From Chloroflexota bacterium (GTDB taxonomy: Bacteria > Chloroflexota > Limnocylindria > Limnocylindrales > CSP1-4): DNA of 24,621 nucleotides. This document shows, piece by piece, positions 1-6,638 of this stretch. Location of the stretch: assembly GCA_021812735.1 (NCBI GenBank), contig JAKAMV010000036.1, forward strand, positions 1 through 24,621, given 5' to 3'. The first letter of the stretch is position 1. Every line of letters starts with the position of its first letter. Under the pieces are notes generated by a model. That model worked only from the letters and a program-made list of their open reading frames with translations, did not search any database and had not been told where the DNA came from. A program made the position numbers and the translations under genes.

Positions 1-111
1 GACGGTCACCTTGGCCTGCCCGGCCGCGATCTCCCGCTTGAGCTTGCGGGCGATGAGGTTGGCGGCGAGCGTGCCCCCGACGCCGCCGCCCAGGACCAGG
101 ACGCGCTTCAT
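1..111 (-). CDS. FAD/NAD(P)-binding oxidoreductase, sulfide:quinone reductase-like (N-terminal fragment)
   Basis: Only the first 37 codons lie in the window; the gene runs off the left edge. The visible start, MKRVLVLGGGVGGTLAANL, is a beta-strand followed by a GGGVGG dinucleotide-binding loop, the FAD Rossmann signature of the sulfide:quinone reductase, flavocytochrome-c sulfide dehydrogenase and NDH-2 superfamily. The ATG lies 6 bp after the stop of the upstream tusA-like gene, so the two are almost certainly co-transcribed. Inference: because every other gene in this operon handles persulfide sulfur, a sulfide:quinone reductase that loads sulfane sulfur onto the carriers is the best guess. 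The fragment alone cannot separate this from NADH dehydrogenase or a CoA-persulfide reductase. The redox cysteines that would decide it lie outside the window. Confidence 0.75.
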   Translation of the reverse strand, partial: MKRVLVLGGGVGGTLAANLIARKLKREIAAGQAKVTV

Positions 112-117
112 GCCGGC

Positions 118-360
<243 letters not shown>

Positions 361-394
361 CGGTTGGTCCTTTCCACGGGCACGTCGAGCCAGG

Positions 395-416
395 GCGCGG
401 GCGGGACGGCCCGCGC
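395..416 (-). other. Intra-operon hairpin between dsrE2 and tusA
   Basis: A perfect 8-bp GC stem (GCGCGGGC pairing with GCCCGCGC, 6-nt loop) sits in the only sizeable gap of the sulfur operon. It lies downstream of the dsrE2 stop and 35 bp upstream of the tusA start. No T-run follows on the minus strand, so it is more likely a processing, stability or partial-attenuation element than a full terminator. Confidence 0.4.
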
Positions 417-444
417 GGTGGCAGCCGAAGGGAGCGGCTGGGTG

Positions 445-466
445 GGTGACTAGATGGTGACTAGAT
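445..466. repeat. 11-bp perfect tandem duplication spanning the dsrE2 stop codon
   Basis: The unit GGTGACTAGAT occurs twice in direct succession (445-455 and 456-466). On the minus strand it places a second copy of the sequence around the stop (ATCTAGTCACC) directly after the real dsrE2 stop. It does not change the protein. It looks like a small slippage duplication. Confidence 0.8.
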
Positions 467-1009
467 GAAGATCGGCGACAGGCCGGAGGCGACGTCAGCC
501 ATGTACGAGGCTGCGCCGACCGGCTCTCCCATTCCCGGGAGCAGGTCGTCGCGGGTGAGGCCGAACATGTCCATGGTCATCTGGCAGGGCACGAACTCGA
601 CGCCCATCATCTCGGCGACTTCGAGCAGCTCCGCAGGCGTGGACACGCCGTACTGCTTGGCCAGCTTGAACATCATCCACGGGCCCATGCCCAGGAAGTT
701 CATCTTGGACAGCCTGCGGTGCTTGATGCCGGGCCGGGACATGAACGAGAGCATCTTCTGCATCCAGTTCTGGCCGGTGATCCGCCTGCCCTCCCTGACG
801 AAGGTCTGGAGCCCCCAGAAGGTGACGAAGACCTTGGTGGGCATCCCCAGCGACGCGGACGTAGACGCCAGGATCATGGCGGCCCAGGTCTTCTCCAGGT
901 CGCCGCTGTAGCAGATGATCGCGGTGCCCTGCTGGCGGGCCTCAAGCTCGGGCGCGCCAGCAGGCTCGGGCTCGGCGACCGGAACGACAGGTGCCTCTGC
1001 GACGGTCAT
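461..1009 (-). CDS. DsrE2-like sulfurtransferase (DsrE/DsrF/DsrH family)
   Basis: A 182-residue protein. Residues 1-27 are a Pro/Ala/Glu-rich extension and the DsrE-like alpha/beta domain starts near residue 28 (TAIICYSGDLEKTWAAMIL). Candidate persulfide cysteines are C33 and especially C142 in VPCQMTMDMFGL, the conserved late cysteine of the DsrE2 group. The middle section rich in Met and Trp (LSFMSRPG..MNFLGMGPWMMF) is typical of DsrE2, which is often membrane-associated. In sulfur oxidisers DsrE2 is encoded beside TusA and rhodanese and takes part in cytoplasmic sulfane-sulfur relay. It lies 11 bp downstream of a tusA-like gene and has an AAAGGA ribosome site. The C-terminal codons (TTC ATC TAG) match those of the neighbouring dsrE paralogue, consistent with common ancestry or chance. 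Confidence 0.85.
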   Translation of the reverse strand: MTVAEAPVVPVAEPEPAGAPELEARQQGTAIICYSGDLEKTWAAMILASTSASLGMPTKVFVTFWGLQTFVREGRRITGQNWMQKMLSFMSRPGIKHRRLSKMNFLGMGPWMMFKLAKQYGVSTPAELLEVAEMMGVEFVPCQMTMDMFGLTRDDLLPGMGEPVGAASYMADVASGLSPIFI

Positions 1010-1020
1010 TGGTGATTCCT

Positions 1021-1245
1021 TTACTTCTTGCGGAGGATGAAGCGGAACACGCCGCCATCCGCCGTCTGCTCGACGATCTCGTTGCCAGTCGTCTTCGACC
1101 AGGCCGCGAAGTCCTTGACAGACCCGGCGTCGGTCGCGAGGACCTCGAGTGTCTGACCCGAGGCGAGTCCCTTGATCGCCTGCGCCGTCTTGACGATCGG
1201 CATCGGGCAGTTCAGGCCCCGGGCGTCCACGGTTGCGTTGGCCAT
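1021..1245 (-). CDS. TusA-family sulfur carrier (first copy)
   Basis: A 74-residue protein with the full TusA signature: ATVDARGLNCPMP, with the persulfide cysteine at residue 13 in the CPxP motif, then one alpha/beta domain (QTLEVLATDAGSVKDF, EQTADGGVFRFILRKK). The start at 1245 was chosen over longer in-frame versions because a GGGAG ribosome site lies just upstream and the family begins here; the longer reading is Arg-rich and non-coding. The gene lies between dsrE (43 bp gap) and dsrE2 (11 bp gap) in the same direction. Known role of the family: cytoplasmic sulfur trafficking as a protein persulfide. Confidence 0.92.
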   Translation of the reverse strand: MANATVDARGLNCPMPIVKTAQAIKGLASGQTLEVLATDAGSVKDFAAWSKTTGNEIVEQTADGGVFRFILRKK

Positions 1246-1288
1246 GGTGTGTGCTCCCTTTCGCGTGGCGTCGTGCCGCGCACGCTCC

Positions 1289-1702
1289 CTAGATGAAGAC
1301 GATCTGCCCCTCGCCCGCATTGAGGTAGAAGGCGGTGACGCCCTCCACGCCGTCCACGAGCGGATCCAGGTCCTCCTCCTCGAGGCGGAGGATGTCCATG
1401 GACAGGGAGCAGGCCTGGATGTCAACGTCGCCCAGGTCCTTTGCTTGGCGAAGCGTCTCTGCCCAGCTGGCCTGGCCCGCCTTGGCGGCCTCGTCAACGG
1501 CGACCCGGCCGGCGTCGCCGGCCTCCGGCGCGAGCCCATGGTCGCGGTCGATGTTGGCTTTGGTGAATGCGTCGAGAGCCCAGTACTGGAGGAACAGATT
1601 GACCTTCTTGCCCAGCGCGGCCGCGCCCGCCGTCAGCACCGCGACCGCCTGCAGCTTGTCGTCGGTGCCGGAGAAGACAACCAAGTTGAGGCTCTCGTCC
1701 AC
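1289..1702 (-). CDS. DsrE-family protein (sulfur relay)
   Basis: A 137-residue DsrE/DsrF-like protein. The N-terminus (LNLVVFSGTDDKLQAVAVLTAGAAALGKK) is the beta-alpha unit of the fold, and C98 in IQACSLSMDIL aligns with the VPCQMTMDMFGL site of the DsrE2 neighbour, so the two are paralogues with the same candidate persulfide cysteine. The start is GTG at 1702 with an AGGGA ribosome site. It is 21 bp from the ArsR regulator stop and is the first structural gene of the operon. Inferred role: cytoplasmic acceptor or donor of sulfane sulfur working with the TusA encoded next to it. An insertion of acidic and alanine-rich sequence (residues 55-75) may be a lineage feature. Confidence 0.85.
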   Translation of the reverse strand: MDESLNLVVFSGTDDKLQAVAVLTAGAAALGKKVNLFLQYWALDAFTKANIDRDHGLAPEAGDAGRVAVDEAAKAGQASWAETLRQAKDLGDVDIQACSLSMDILRLEEEDLDPLVDGVEGVTAFYLNAGEGQIVFI

Positions 1703-1723
1703 GGGTCGTTCCCTACTTCCTGA

Positions 1724-2086
1724 CTACTGGATCTCAACGAGCTCGTTGTTCGCCGCGTCCATGGTGGACAGGCGGCTGAGCCGGGCGAGGCGCCGCTGCA
1801 TCACCTGTCGCATGAGCCCGCACGCGACCATCACGTCCGGGTCGGCAAGCCGGTAGCGGACCTCGCGGCCATCCCGCTCAGCGTCCACGATGCCGGCGGA
1901 GCGGAGGACAGCAAGGTGCTGAGAGACGTTCGGCTGTGACGCGCCCATGTCCTCGGCGAGGCGACGCACCTCGCACGGTCCGAGGGCGAGACGATGGAGG
2001 ATCTCCAGCCGCCGAGGGTTGGCGAGGGTCTTGAGCACCTCGGCCTGCAGCATCGTGATCTCGTCCATGCCCGCAAGGATCGACAT
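1724..2086 (-). CDS. ArsR/SmtB-family repressor of the sulfur operon
   Basis: A 120-residue winged-helix regulator. The ArsR signature is clear: LKTLANPRRLEILHRL (helix 1-2), VRRLAEDMGASQPNVSQHLA (recognition helix, about 41-60), LRSAGIVDAERDGREVRYRL (wing). There are two cysteines, C38 just before the recognition region and C89 near the start of the last helix. Sulfide-responsive members of this family (BigR, SqrR, YgaV types) use two cysteines that form a disulfide or polysulfide link. The spacing here differs from what I recall for those, so a persulfide sensor is an inference and a metal sensor is possible. Start: ATG 2086 abuts an inverted repeat and has no ribosome site; ATG 2068 (residue 7) is a reasonable alternative. 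It heads the DsrE/TusA operon and is likely autoregulated. Confidence 0.9.
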   Translation of the reverse strand: MSILAGMDEITMLQAEVLKTLANPRRLEILHRLALGPCEVRRLAEDMGASQPNVSQHLAVLRSAGIVDAERDGREVRYRLADPDVMVACGLMRQVMQRRLARLSRLSTMDAANNELVEIQ

Positions 2087-2103
2087 ATTCGCAGATGCGC
2101 ATA
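2086..2103. promoter_or_regulatory. Imperfect dyad, probable ArsR operator
   Basis: TATTCGCA-GA-TGCGCATA is an inverted repeat with 7 of 8 paired positions and a 2-nt centre, AT-rich at its ends, the layout of ArsR/SmtB sites. It touches the first possible start codon of the arsR-like gene, so bound repressor would block transcription start or translation of the whole sulfur operon. Confidence 0.6.
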
Positions 2104-2189
2104 AGTGCCGAGTGTCCCGGCCGGACGGGCCGATGGACCGCCAGCGGGGGCCGAGGGGCCCGGGCCGACCGGTTAAGGGACGCGCGGAC

Positions 2190-2843
2190 TCACCCGGCCG
2201 GCACCGTCACCTCGCGCGGCCACAGTCCGCCCGTCGACGCCATCCAGTCGGCCACCCGGTCGCACAGCGCGTCGAGGTCGCCGTCGCTGGTGTCGAGCTC
2301 GAGGACCGGCAGGATGGACTCCCCCGCCAGCCGGCGCAGGAGCTCCTGCTCGCGGCGGAAGACGCGAAGGTCGTCGTACTGGGACGGATTGCCCGAGACG
2401 AGGAGGCGCTCCTCCCGCGCAGCCTCCCACGTCCCATCGCGGCGCGTGCACAGCACCAGGTGGACGTCGAGTGCGCGAAGCCGCGCCTCGAGCGGGCGGA
2501 AGTCCAGCTCGTGCCCGTGCGCCGTCAGCTGGTGGGCGCGCGCCGAGAGGTGGAACCGGTCGATGATCCAGGAGTAGTGGGGCTGGAGCTCGATCAGCCG
2601 GACCCACGTGTCGAAGACGGCGAGCGCCCGCGCCTCCTCCGCGCCGCCGGGCTCGAAGTTGATCGGCCCCCGGCCCCACGGGAACGGCGTGAATCCGCAC
2701 CACTCGGCCGAGACGAGCGGCGAGTGGTAGCGGTAGCGGCGCGGCCCGACGATCCGCGGGTGCTCGTTGAGCGCGAACGCGAGCTCGGTCTTGCGGGTCA
2801 GCCGGGTTCCCTCGAGGATGATCTTGGGCGTCAGCTTGGGCAT
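2190..2843 (-). CDS. Thymidylate-kinase-like P-loop protein with degenerate Walker A
   Basis: A 217-residue soluble protein. It opens with KIILEGTRLTRKTELAFAL, the place and pattern of the deoxynucleotide kinase P-loop (normally EGxDGxGKTT), but the glycine before the lysine is Arg, giving GTRLTRKT. A second family hallmark is intact: IIDRFHLS (residues 93-100) matches the DR(Y/F)xxS motif of thymidylate and deoxynucleoside kinases. The C-terminal half (DLDALCDRVADWM) resembles the helical end of these kinases. Function is unknown: a kinase with altered nucleotide binding or a non-catalytic relative. The start at 2843 was preferred to ATG 2903 because homology to the fold begins right there and the extra 20 residues are Arg-rich. 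It is divergent from the 2-oxoacid oxidoreductase operon with a 163-bp spacer. Confidence 0.65.
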   Translation of the reverse strand: MPKLTPKIILEGTRLTRKTELAFALNEHPRIVGPRRYRYHSPLVSAEWCGFTPFPWGRGPINFEPGGAEEARALAVFDTWVRLIELQPHYSWIIDRFHLSARAHQLTAHGHELDFRPLEARLRALDVHLVLCTRRDGTWEAAREERLLVSGNPSQYDDLRVFRREQELLRRLAGESILPVLELDTSDGDLDALCDRVADWMASTGGLWPREVTVPAG

Positions 2844-3006
2844 GCGCCGAGCATAGCCCCGGCGGGATCGCCGCCCGGCGCCCGAGCGCTGCCGGATCTC
2901 CACGGAGGGCGGCGGGACGTCGTGCGGAACGGCCCATCCGCAGGTGCATCTTGGCCCTGTCTGCTAGTCCAAGTCGGGCACATATTCCGCCTCGGAGGTG
3001 CCGCTG

Positions 3007-3294
3007 ATGGCCATGCACGCACCGCTCGTCGACGGTTCGCTTCGCCGTCCCGCCAGCGGTACATCCCCGACGTTCCGACCCGTCCTCGTCGCGATCGAGC
3101 GGTGCAAGGGCTGTGGCCTGTGCGTCGAGGCCTGCGCCCCGCACGCCCTCGCGCTGGACGCCGTCCACGTCAACGCGATGGGCCACCACCCCGTCGTCCT
3201 GGTGGACGCGGACGCCTGCACCAGCTGTGCGAAGTGCGCGCGGATGTGCCCCGACGCCGCCCTCTCCATCTTCGCCCGACCTCGCGGAGCGTGA
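3007..3294 (+). CDS. korD: 2-oxoacid:ferredoxin oxidoreductase, ferredoxin (delta) subunit
   Basis: A 95-residue two-cluster ferredoxin. [11 protein letters not shown] followed by P, and [12 protein letters not shown], are two CxxCxxCxxxC motifs, each giving three ligands to one [4Fe-4S] cluster and the last ligand to the other. ATG 3007 was chosen because GGAGG at 2994-2998 lies 8 nt upstream; a GTG at 2998 overlaps that ribosome site and cannot be used. It is the first gene of a four-gene operon and ends 4 bp before the alpha subunit. Role: passes electrons from the thiamine-diphosphate catalytic subunits to external ferredoxin. The gene symbol follows the korDABC order and the substrate is not proven. 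Confidence 0.92.
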   Translation: MAMHAPLVDGSLRRPASGTSPTFRPVLVAIERCKGCGLCVEACAPHALALDAVHVNAMGHHPVVLVDADACTSCAKCARMCPDAALSIFARPRGA

Positions 3295-3298
3295 CGCC

Positions 3299-4450
3299 AT
3301 GACCGTCGTCGACCGGCTCGCGTCCGCCCGGCCCCAGACCGCCAGCGCGCCGCCCGATCGGGACGGCGGGGCGCGCGGCGTCCCGGACCGCGTCCTGATG
3401 AAGGGCAACGAGGCCATCGCCGAGGCCGCGGTCGCGGCCGGCTGCGACGCCTACTTCGGCTACCCGATCACCCCGCAGGCCGAGCTGCTCGAGTGGATGG
3501 CCCGGCGCATGCCCGAGGAAGGCCGCGTCTTCGTCCAGGCCGAGAGCGAGCTGGCGGCGATCAACATGGCGCTCGGGGCCTCGGCCGCCGGGGCCCGCGT
3601 CCTCGTGAGCAGCTCGAGCCCGGGCATCAGCCTCATGGCGGAGGCGATGTCCTACATGGCCGGCTCGAGGCTGCCGGTGGTGCTCGTCAACGTCATGCGC
3701 GGCGGCCCGGGCCTGGGCAGCATCGGCGCCGCGCAGGGCGACTACCTGCAGGCGACCAAGGGCCACGGGCACGGCGACTACCGGGTCCCGGTGCTGGCGC
3801 CGTCGTCCATCAGCGAGGCCATCGACCTCGTCCGCGACGCGTTCATCCTCGCCGAGCGCTACCGAACCCCGGTGATGATCCTCGCGGACGGCATCCTGGG
3901 CCAGGCGATGGAGCCCGTCGCCCCGACCTTCAGGACGCTCGCCAAGGGCCGCCCGGACTGGGTCCTCGACGGGGCGGACCACCGCGAGCCCCGGGTCGTG
4001 AAGTCGCTGCACCTGCGGCCAGAGGACCTCGAGGCACACGACATCGCGCTCCAGCAGGTCTACGAGCAGATCGCGGCAAACGAGGTCCGCTGGGCCGGCG
4101 AGGAGCTCGACGGCACGGACGTGGTCCTCGCCGCGTACGGCACGGCGGCGCGTGTCGCGCGGACCGCCGTCGAGCGGCTGCGCGGCGAAGGAGTCAAGGC
4201 CGGTCTGTTCCGGCCGATCACCCTGTGGCCGTTCCCGGCGGCGGCGCTCCGCAAGATCGCCACCGGCGCCCGGGCCGTCATGGCCGTCGAGATGTCCGCC
4301 GGCCAGATGGTCGAGGACGTGCGGCTGGCGATCGAGGGCGCGGCGCCCGTGTTCCACCACGGGCGGATGGGAGGCATGGTTCCCAGCCCGGACGGCGTGG
4401 TGCAAGCGATGCGGCGCATCCTGGCCGGCATCGAGGAGGCCCCGCGATGA
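3299..4450 (+). CDS. korA: 2-oxoacid:ferredoxin oxidoreductase, alpha subunit (KorA/VorB type)
   Basis: A 383-residue protein that starts 4 bp after the ferredoxin stop, with GGAG 9 nt upstream. After a disordered N-terminus (1-30), the pyrimidine-binding domain begins at MKGNEAIAEAAVAAGCDAYFGYPITPQAE, the standard alpha-subunit opening, and continues with the conserved acidic site (FVQAESELAAINMALGAS) and SSSSPGISLMAEAMSYMAG. The C-terminal transketolase-C-like domain starts near GTDVVLAAYGTAARVARTAV. The family oxidatively decarboxylates 2-oxoglutarate or branched-chain 2-oxoacids to acyl-CoA with ferredoxin as acceptor, or reduces CO2 in reverse. Sequence reading alone cannot decide between 2-oxoglutarate and 2-oxoisovalerate. 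The gene overlaps the beta gene by ATGA, so translation is coupled. Confidence 0.92.
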   Translation: MTVVDRLASARPQTASAPPDRDGGARGVPDRVLMKGNEAIAEAAVAAGCDAYFGYPITPQAELLEWMARRMPEEGRVFVQAESELAAINMALGASAAGARVLVSSSSPGISLMAEAMSYMAGSRLPVVLVNVMRGGPGLGSIGAAQGDYLQATKGHGHGDYRVPVLAPSSISEAIDLVRDAFILAERYRTPVMILADGILGQAMEPVAPTFRTLAKGRPDWVLDGADHREPRVVKSLHLRPEDLEAHDIALQQVYEQIAANEVRWAGEELDGTDVVLAAYGTAARVARTAVERLRGEGVKAGLFRPITLWPFPAAALRKIATGARAVMAVEMSAGQMVEDVRLAIEGAAPVFHHGRMGGMVPSPDGVVQAMRRILAGIEEAPR

Positions 4451-5277
4451 CCGCCCCTGGGCGCGTGACCGAGCAGGAGGGGCGGACGATCTACCGTCGG
4501 CCGCTGCTGCTCTCCAACCCCACCAGCTACTGTCCCGGCTGCGGCCACGGCATCGTCCACCGGCTGCTCGCGGAGGTGCTCGAGGAGATGGACCTCGGCG
4601 CCAAGACCATCCTCGTCGGGTCGGTGGGCTGCTCCGTGTTCGCCTACGACTTCCTGGCGCTCGATGCAGTCGAGTCGCCCCACGGCCGCGCCGCCGCGGT
4701 GGCGACGGGTGTGAAGCGCTTCCGCCCGGACAAGGTGGTGTTCACCTACCAGGGGGACGGCGACCTGGCGGCCATCGGCACCGCGGAGATCGTCCATGCC
4801 GCAGCGCGCGGCGAGCGGTTCACGGTCGTGTTCGTCAACAACGGCATCTACGGCATGACCGGCGGGCAGATGGCGCCGACCACGCTCGCCGGCCAGAAGA
4901 CCACGTCGAGCCCGCGGGGCCGCGACGTGGCGACGCAGGGGTATCCGCTGCCGGTGACCGAGATGCTCTCGCTGCTGCCTGGCGTCCGCTATGCCGCCCG
5001 GGTGGCGGTGGCGGACCCCGGTCATGTCGGCAAGGCCAAGCAGGCGCTCAGGCGCGCGTTCGAGGTCCAGCTCGAGGGCGAGGGCTTCTCGATCGTCGAG
5101 GTGCTCTCGACCTGCCCGGTGGGCTGGGGCCTCACGCCGACCGAGGCGATGGAGCGGCTGCGCGACGTCGTGATGGAGGCCTACCCCGTGGGCACGTTCG
5201 TCGACCGCGGCCGGGGCATCGCCCCCGCCCTGCCACAGCCGGGGGCGCCGCACCGCTCGATCACGGAGGGCTTCTAG
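4447..5277 (+). CDS. korB: 2-oxoacid:ferredoxin oxidoreductase, beta subunit (thiamine-diphosphate binding)
   Basis: A 276-residue protein. CPGCGHG (29-35) is the conserved cluster-ligand and cofactor motif of beta subunits, VGSVGCSVFAYDF follows, and GDGDLAAIG (103-111) with VNNGIYGMTGGQ (130-141) is the GDG(x)nNN thiamine-diphosphate and Mg binding site. NGIYGMTGGQMAPTT is highly characteristic of the KorB/VorA/PorB group. The length is normal for a KorB-type subunit. The start ATG 4447 overlaps the alpha-subunit stop (ATGA) and the stop is immediately followed by the gamma ATG, so the four subunits form one tightly coupled operon. It catalyses the decarboxylation half reaction together with the alpha subunit in the cytoplasm. 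Confidence 0.93.
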   Translation: MTAPGRVTEQEGRTIYRRPLLLSNPTSYCPGCGHGIVHRLLAEVLEEMDLGAKTILVGSVGCSVFAYDFLALDAVESPHGRAAAVATGVKRFRPDKVVFTYQGDGDLAAIGTAEIVHAAARGERFTVVFVNNGIYGMTGGQMAPTTLAGQKTTSSPRGRDVATQGYPLPVTEMLSLLPGVRYAARVAVADPGHVGKAKQALRRAFEVQLEGEGFSIVEVLSTCPVGWGLTPTEAMERLRDVVMEAYPVGTFVDRGRGIAPALPQPGAPHRSITEGF

Positions 5278-5829
5278 ATGGAGCTGTCCACGATCATCGC
5301 GGGCTTCGGCGGCCAGGGGATCCTGTTCGCCGGCAAGGTGCTTGCCGAGGCCGGGCTGCTCGAGGGCCGCGAGGTCCTCTGGATCCCCTCGTACGGTCCC
5401 GAGATGCGCGGCGGAACCGCGTCCTGCACGGTGATCATCGCGGACAAGGTGATCGGCTCCCCGATCGTCGACCGCGCCGACCACGCCGTGGTGCTCAACC
5501 CGCCGTCGATGGCCAGGTACGGCCCGGAGGTCGCGCCCGGTGGCCTGCTGGTCGTCAACACCACGCTCATCGAAGCCGAGGCCGGCCGCGACGACATCGA
5601 CGTGCTCGAGGTGCCGTGCACCGCTGTCGCCAAGCTGGCAGGCGACGACAAGCTCGTCTCCGTGGTGGCGCTCGGCGCGCTCGTCGGGCGGCGCAGGTTC
5701 GTGGAGCCGGGGACGGTCCACCGGGCGCTCGCGGTCGTGCTCGGGGATCGCCACGCGGACATGGTCGAGGCGGACGTGGCCGCTTTCGACGCGGGGTATG
5801 AGGCTGGCCTCGAGCAAGTCATCGCCTAG
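5278..5829 (+). CDS. korC: 2-oxoacid:ferredoxin oxidoreductase, gamma subunit
   Basis: A 183-residue protein with the gamma-domain signature IIAGFGGQGILFAGKVLAEAGLLEGREV followed by WIPSYGPEMRGGTASCTVII, in which the conserved PSYGPEMRGG loop handles CoA and subunit contact. The length matches stand-alone gamma subunits (about 180 residues). The ATG directly abuts the beta stop with no spacer. With korD, korA and korB it makes a complete enzyme in the order delta-alpha-beta-gamma, common in bacteria with a reversible or ferredoxin-linked TCA step. The tail (EADVAAFDAGYEAGLEQV) is a plain amphipathic helix. No downstream gene on the same strand follows; the next genes run the other way. Confidence 0.92.
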   Translation: MELSTIIAGFGGQGILFAGKVLAEAGLLEGREVLWIPSYGPEMRGGTASCTVIIADKVIGSPIVDRADHAVVLNPPSMARYGPEVAPGGLLVVNTTLIEAEAGRDDIDVLEVPCTAVAKLAGDDKLVSVVALGALVGRRRFVEPGTVHRALAVVLGDRHADMVEADVAAFDAGYEAGLEQVIA

Positions 5830-5834
5830 CCGCC

Positions 5835-5957
5835 TCAGCCCAGGACGCCCGACGTCAGCACCAGGACCAGGAACACCAGCGCGGCACCGACCAGCAGGGC
5901 GAGAGCCACCCAGACGCCCCGCACCGGCGTCCCCTCGGGGCCCGTCGGCCCGCTCAC
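5835..5957 (-). CDS. Small single-helix membrane peptide (40 residues), hypothetical
   Basis: A 40-codon reading frame from GTG 5957 encodes a short Gly/Pro-rich head (MSGPTGPEGTPVRG), one uninterrupted hydrophobic helix of about 22 residues (VWVALALLVGAALVFLVLVL) and a 5-residue tail. The positive charge lies before the helix. Third positions are almost all G or C, as in true genes here. The GTG overlaps the TGA of a 14-codon frame (MDASRGDAAGEAGA), an arrangement seen for coupled starts. I do not recognise a family. It might be a small membrane subunit or a chance frame; the well-formed helix makes it worth listing. Confidence 0.45.
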   Translation of the reverse strand: MSGPTGPEGTPVRGVWVALALLVGAALVFLVLVLTSGVLG

Positions 5958-6137
5958 GCCCCGGCCTCGCCGGCTGCGTCACCCCGCGAGGCGTCCATCT
6001 GGCTGATCTCGAGCGGTGCGGTGTTCCTGCGCACAGGGTGACGCTGCCTCCCGGCGGACCGAGTGGTTGCCCGGTGCTGGACCTGTCGGTCATCCGCCGC
6101 AGCCCGCCGGGGCCGAGGCCAGCCTACCGCCCCGCGC

Positions 6138-6638
6138 TCAGCCTGGCACACGGGCGAGCCGCGCCAGCTCCGCCGCGATCGTCTGCTGGAAGCCCGGCAT
6201 GGCGAGGCGCACCGAGCGGGACAGCGGGCGGCCGTAGCCGAACCGGCGGCCGCCGATGCCGATGAACGTGCCGCGCGGCAGCCCGCCCGAACGCAGCGTG
6301 GCAGCCAGGTTGAGCACCTGCTCGATCGGGAGCTCGTGCGAGGAGCGCGGGGCGGGCGTGCCCATGGTCGGGGCGATGTCAGCGATCGGGAGCGCCACGA
6401 CGTGGCCGGGCGGCACCCCGACAGCGGCGTCGACGACCACCGTGACCTCGTCGGGCGGGACCTCGAGCAGGTCCTCGACCCGCAGCTGGCCGCAGCGGCG
6501 CACCTCGAGTCGCGCGAGCAGCGGGCCGGGCAGGGTGGGCAGCAGCGTCGCGACCGCCGAGAGCGCGGCACCGTCGTCGCCACGGTCCGCGTTGCCGCAG
6601 ACGAGCAGGCGCACCGACGGTGGTGCCAGGTGCGTCAT
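6138..6638 (-). CDS. Hydrogenase maturation protease (HyaD/HycI-like)
   Basis: A 166-residue protein with the [NiFe]-hydrogenase endopeptidase fold. RLLVCGNADRGDDGAAL (10-26) corresponds to the GNxLxxDDGxG opening, where D21 or D22 provides the first metal ligand, VVVDAAVG (68-74) supplies the second acid (D70), and SSHELPIEQVLNLA supplies the histidine (H101). These three positions bind the nickel of the immature large subunit before its C-terminal tail is cut. The start 6638 has an excellent GGGAGG ribosome site 8 nt upstream. No hydrogenase structural gene is in the window, so either the partner is elsewhere or the protein has another role. It overlaps the end of a 43-codon frame by ATGA. 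Confidence 0.8.
   Translation of the reverse strand: MTHLAPPSVRLLVCGNADRGDDGAALSAVATLLPTLPGPLLARLEVRRCGQLRVEDLLEVPPDEVTVVVDAAVGVPPGHVVALPIADIAPTMGTPAPRSSHELPIEQVLNLAATLRSGGLPRGTFIGIGGRRFGYGRPLSRSVRLAMPGFQQTIAAELARLARVPG

Noticed and set aside
1021..1539. 172-residue version of the first TusA protein
   Set aside because: The extra N-terminal part is antisense-like, Arg/Ser-rich and overlaps dsrE; the TusA fold and ribosome site place the start at 1245.
2981..2990. Second ArsR half-site (CATATTC) upstream of the ferredoxin gene
   Set aside because: Only seven bases match the sulfur-operon operator and there is no inverted partner.
2998..3006. GTG start for the ferredoxin gene
   Set aside because: The GTG lies inside the GGAGG ribosome site that serves ATG 3007.
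4060..6093. Long antisense reading frame over the 2-oxoacid oxidoreductase operon
   Set aside because: It mirrors three clear genes, is Arg/Gly/His-rich, and has no family pattern. Long stop-free antisense frames are expected in very GC-rich DNA.
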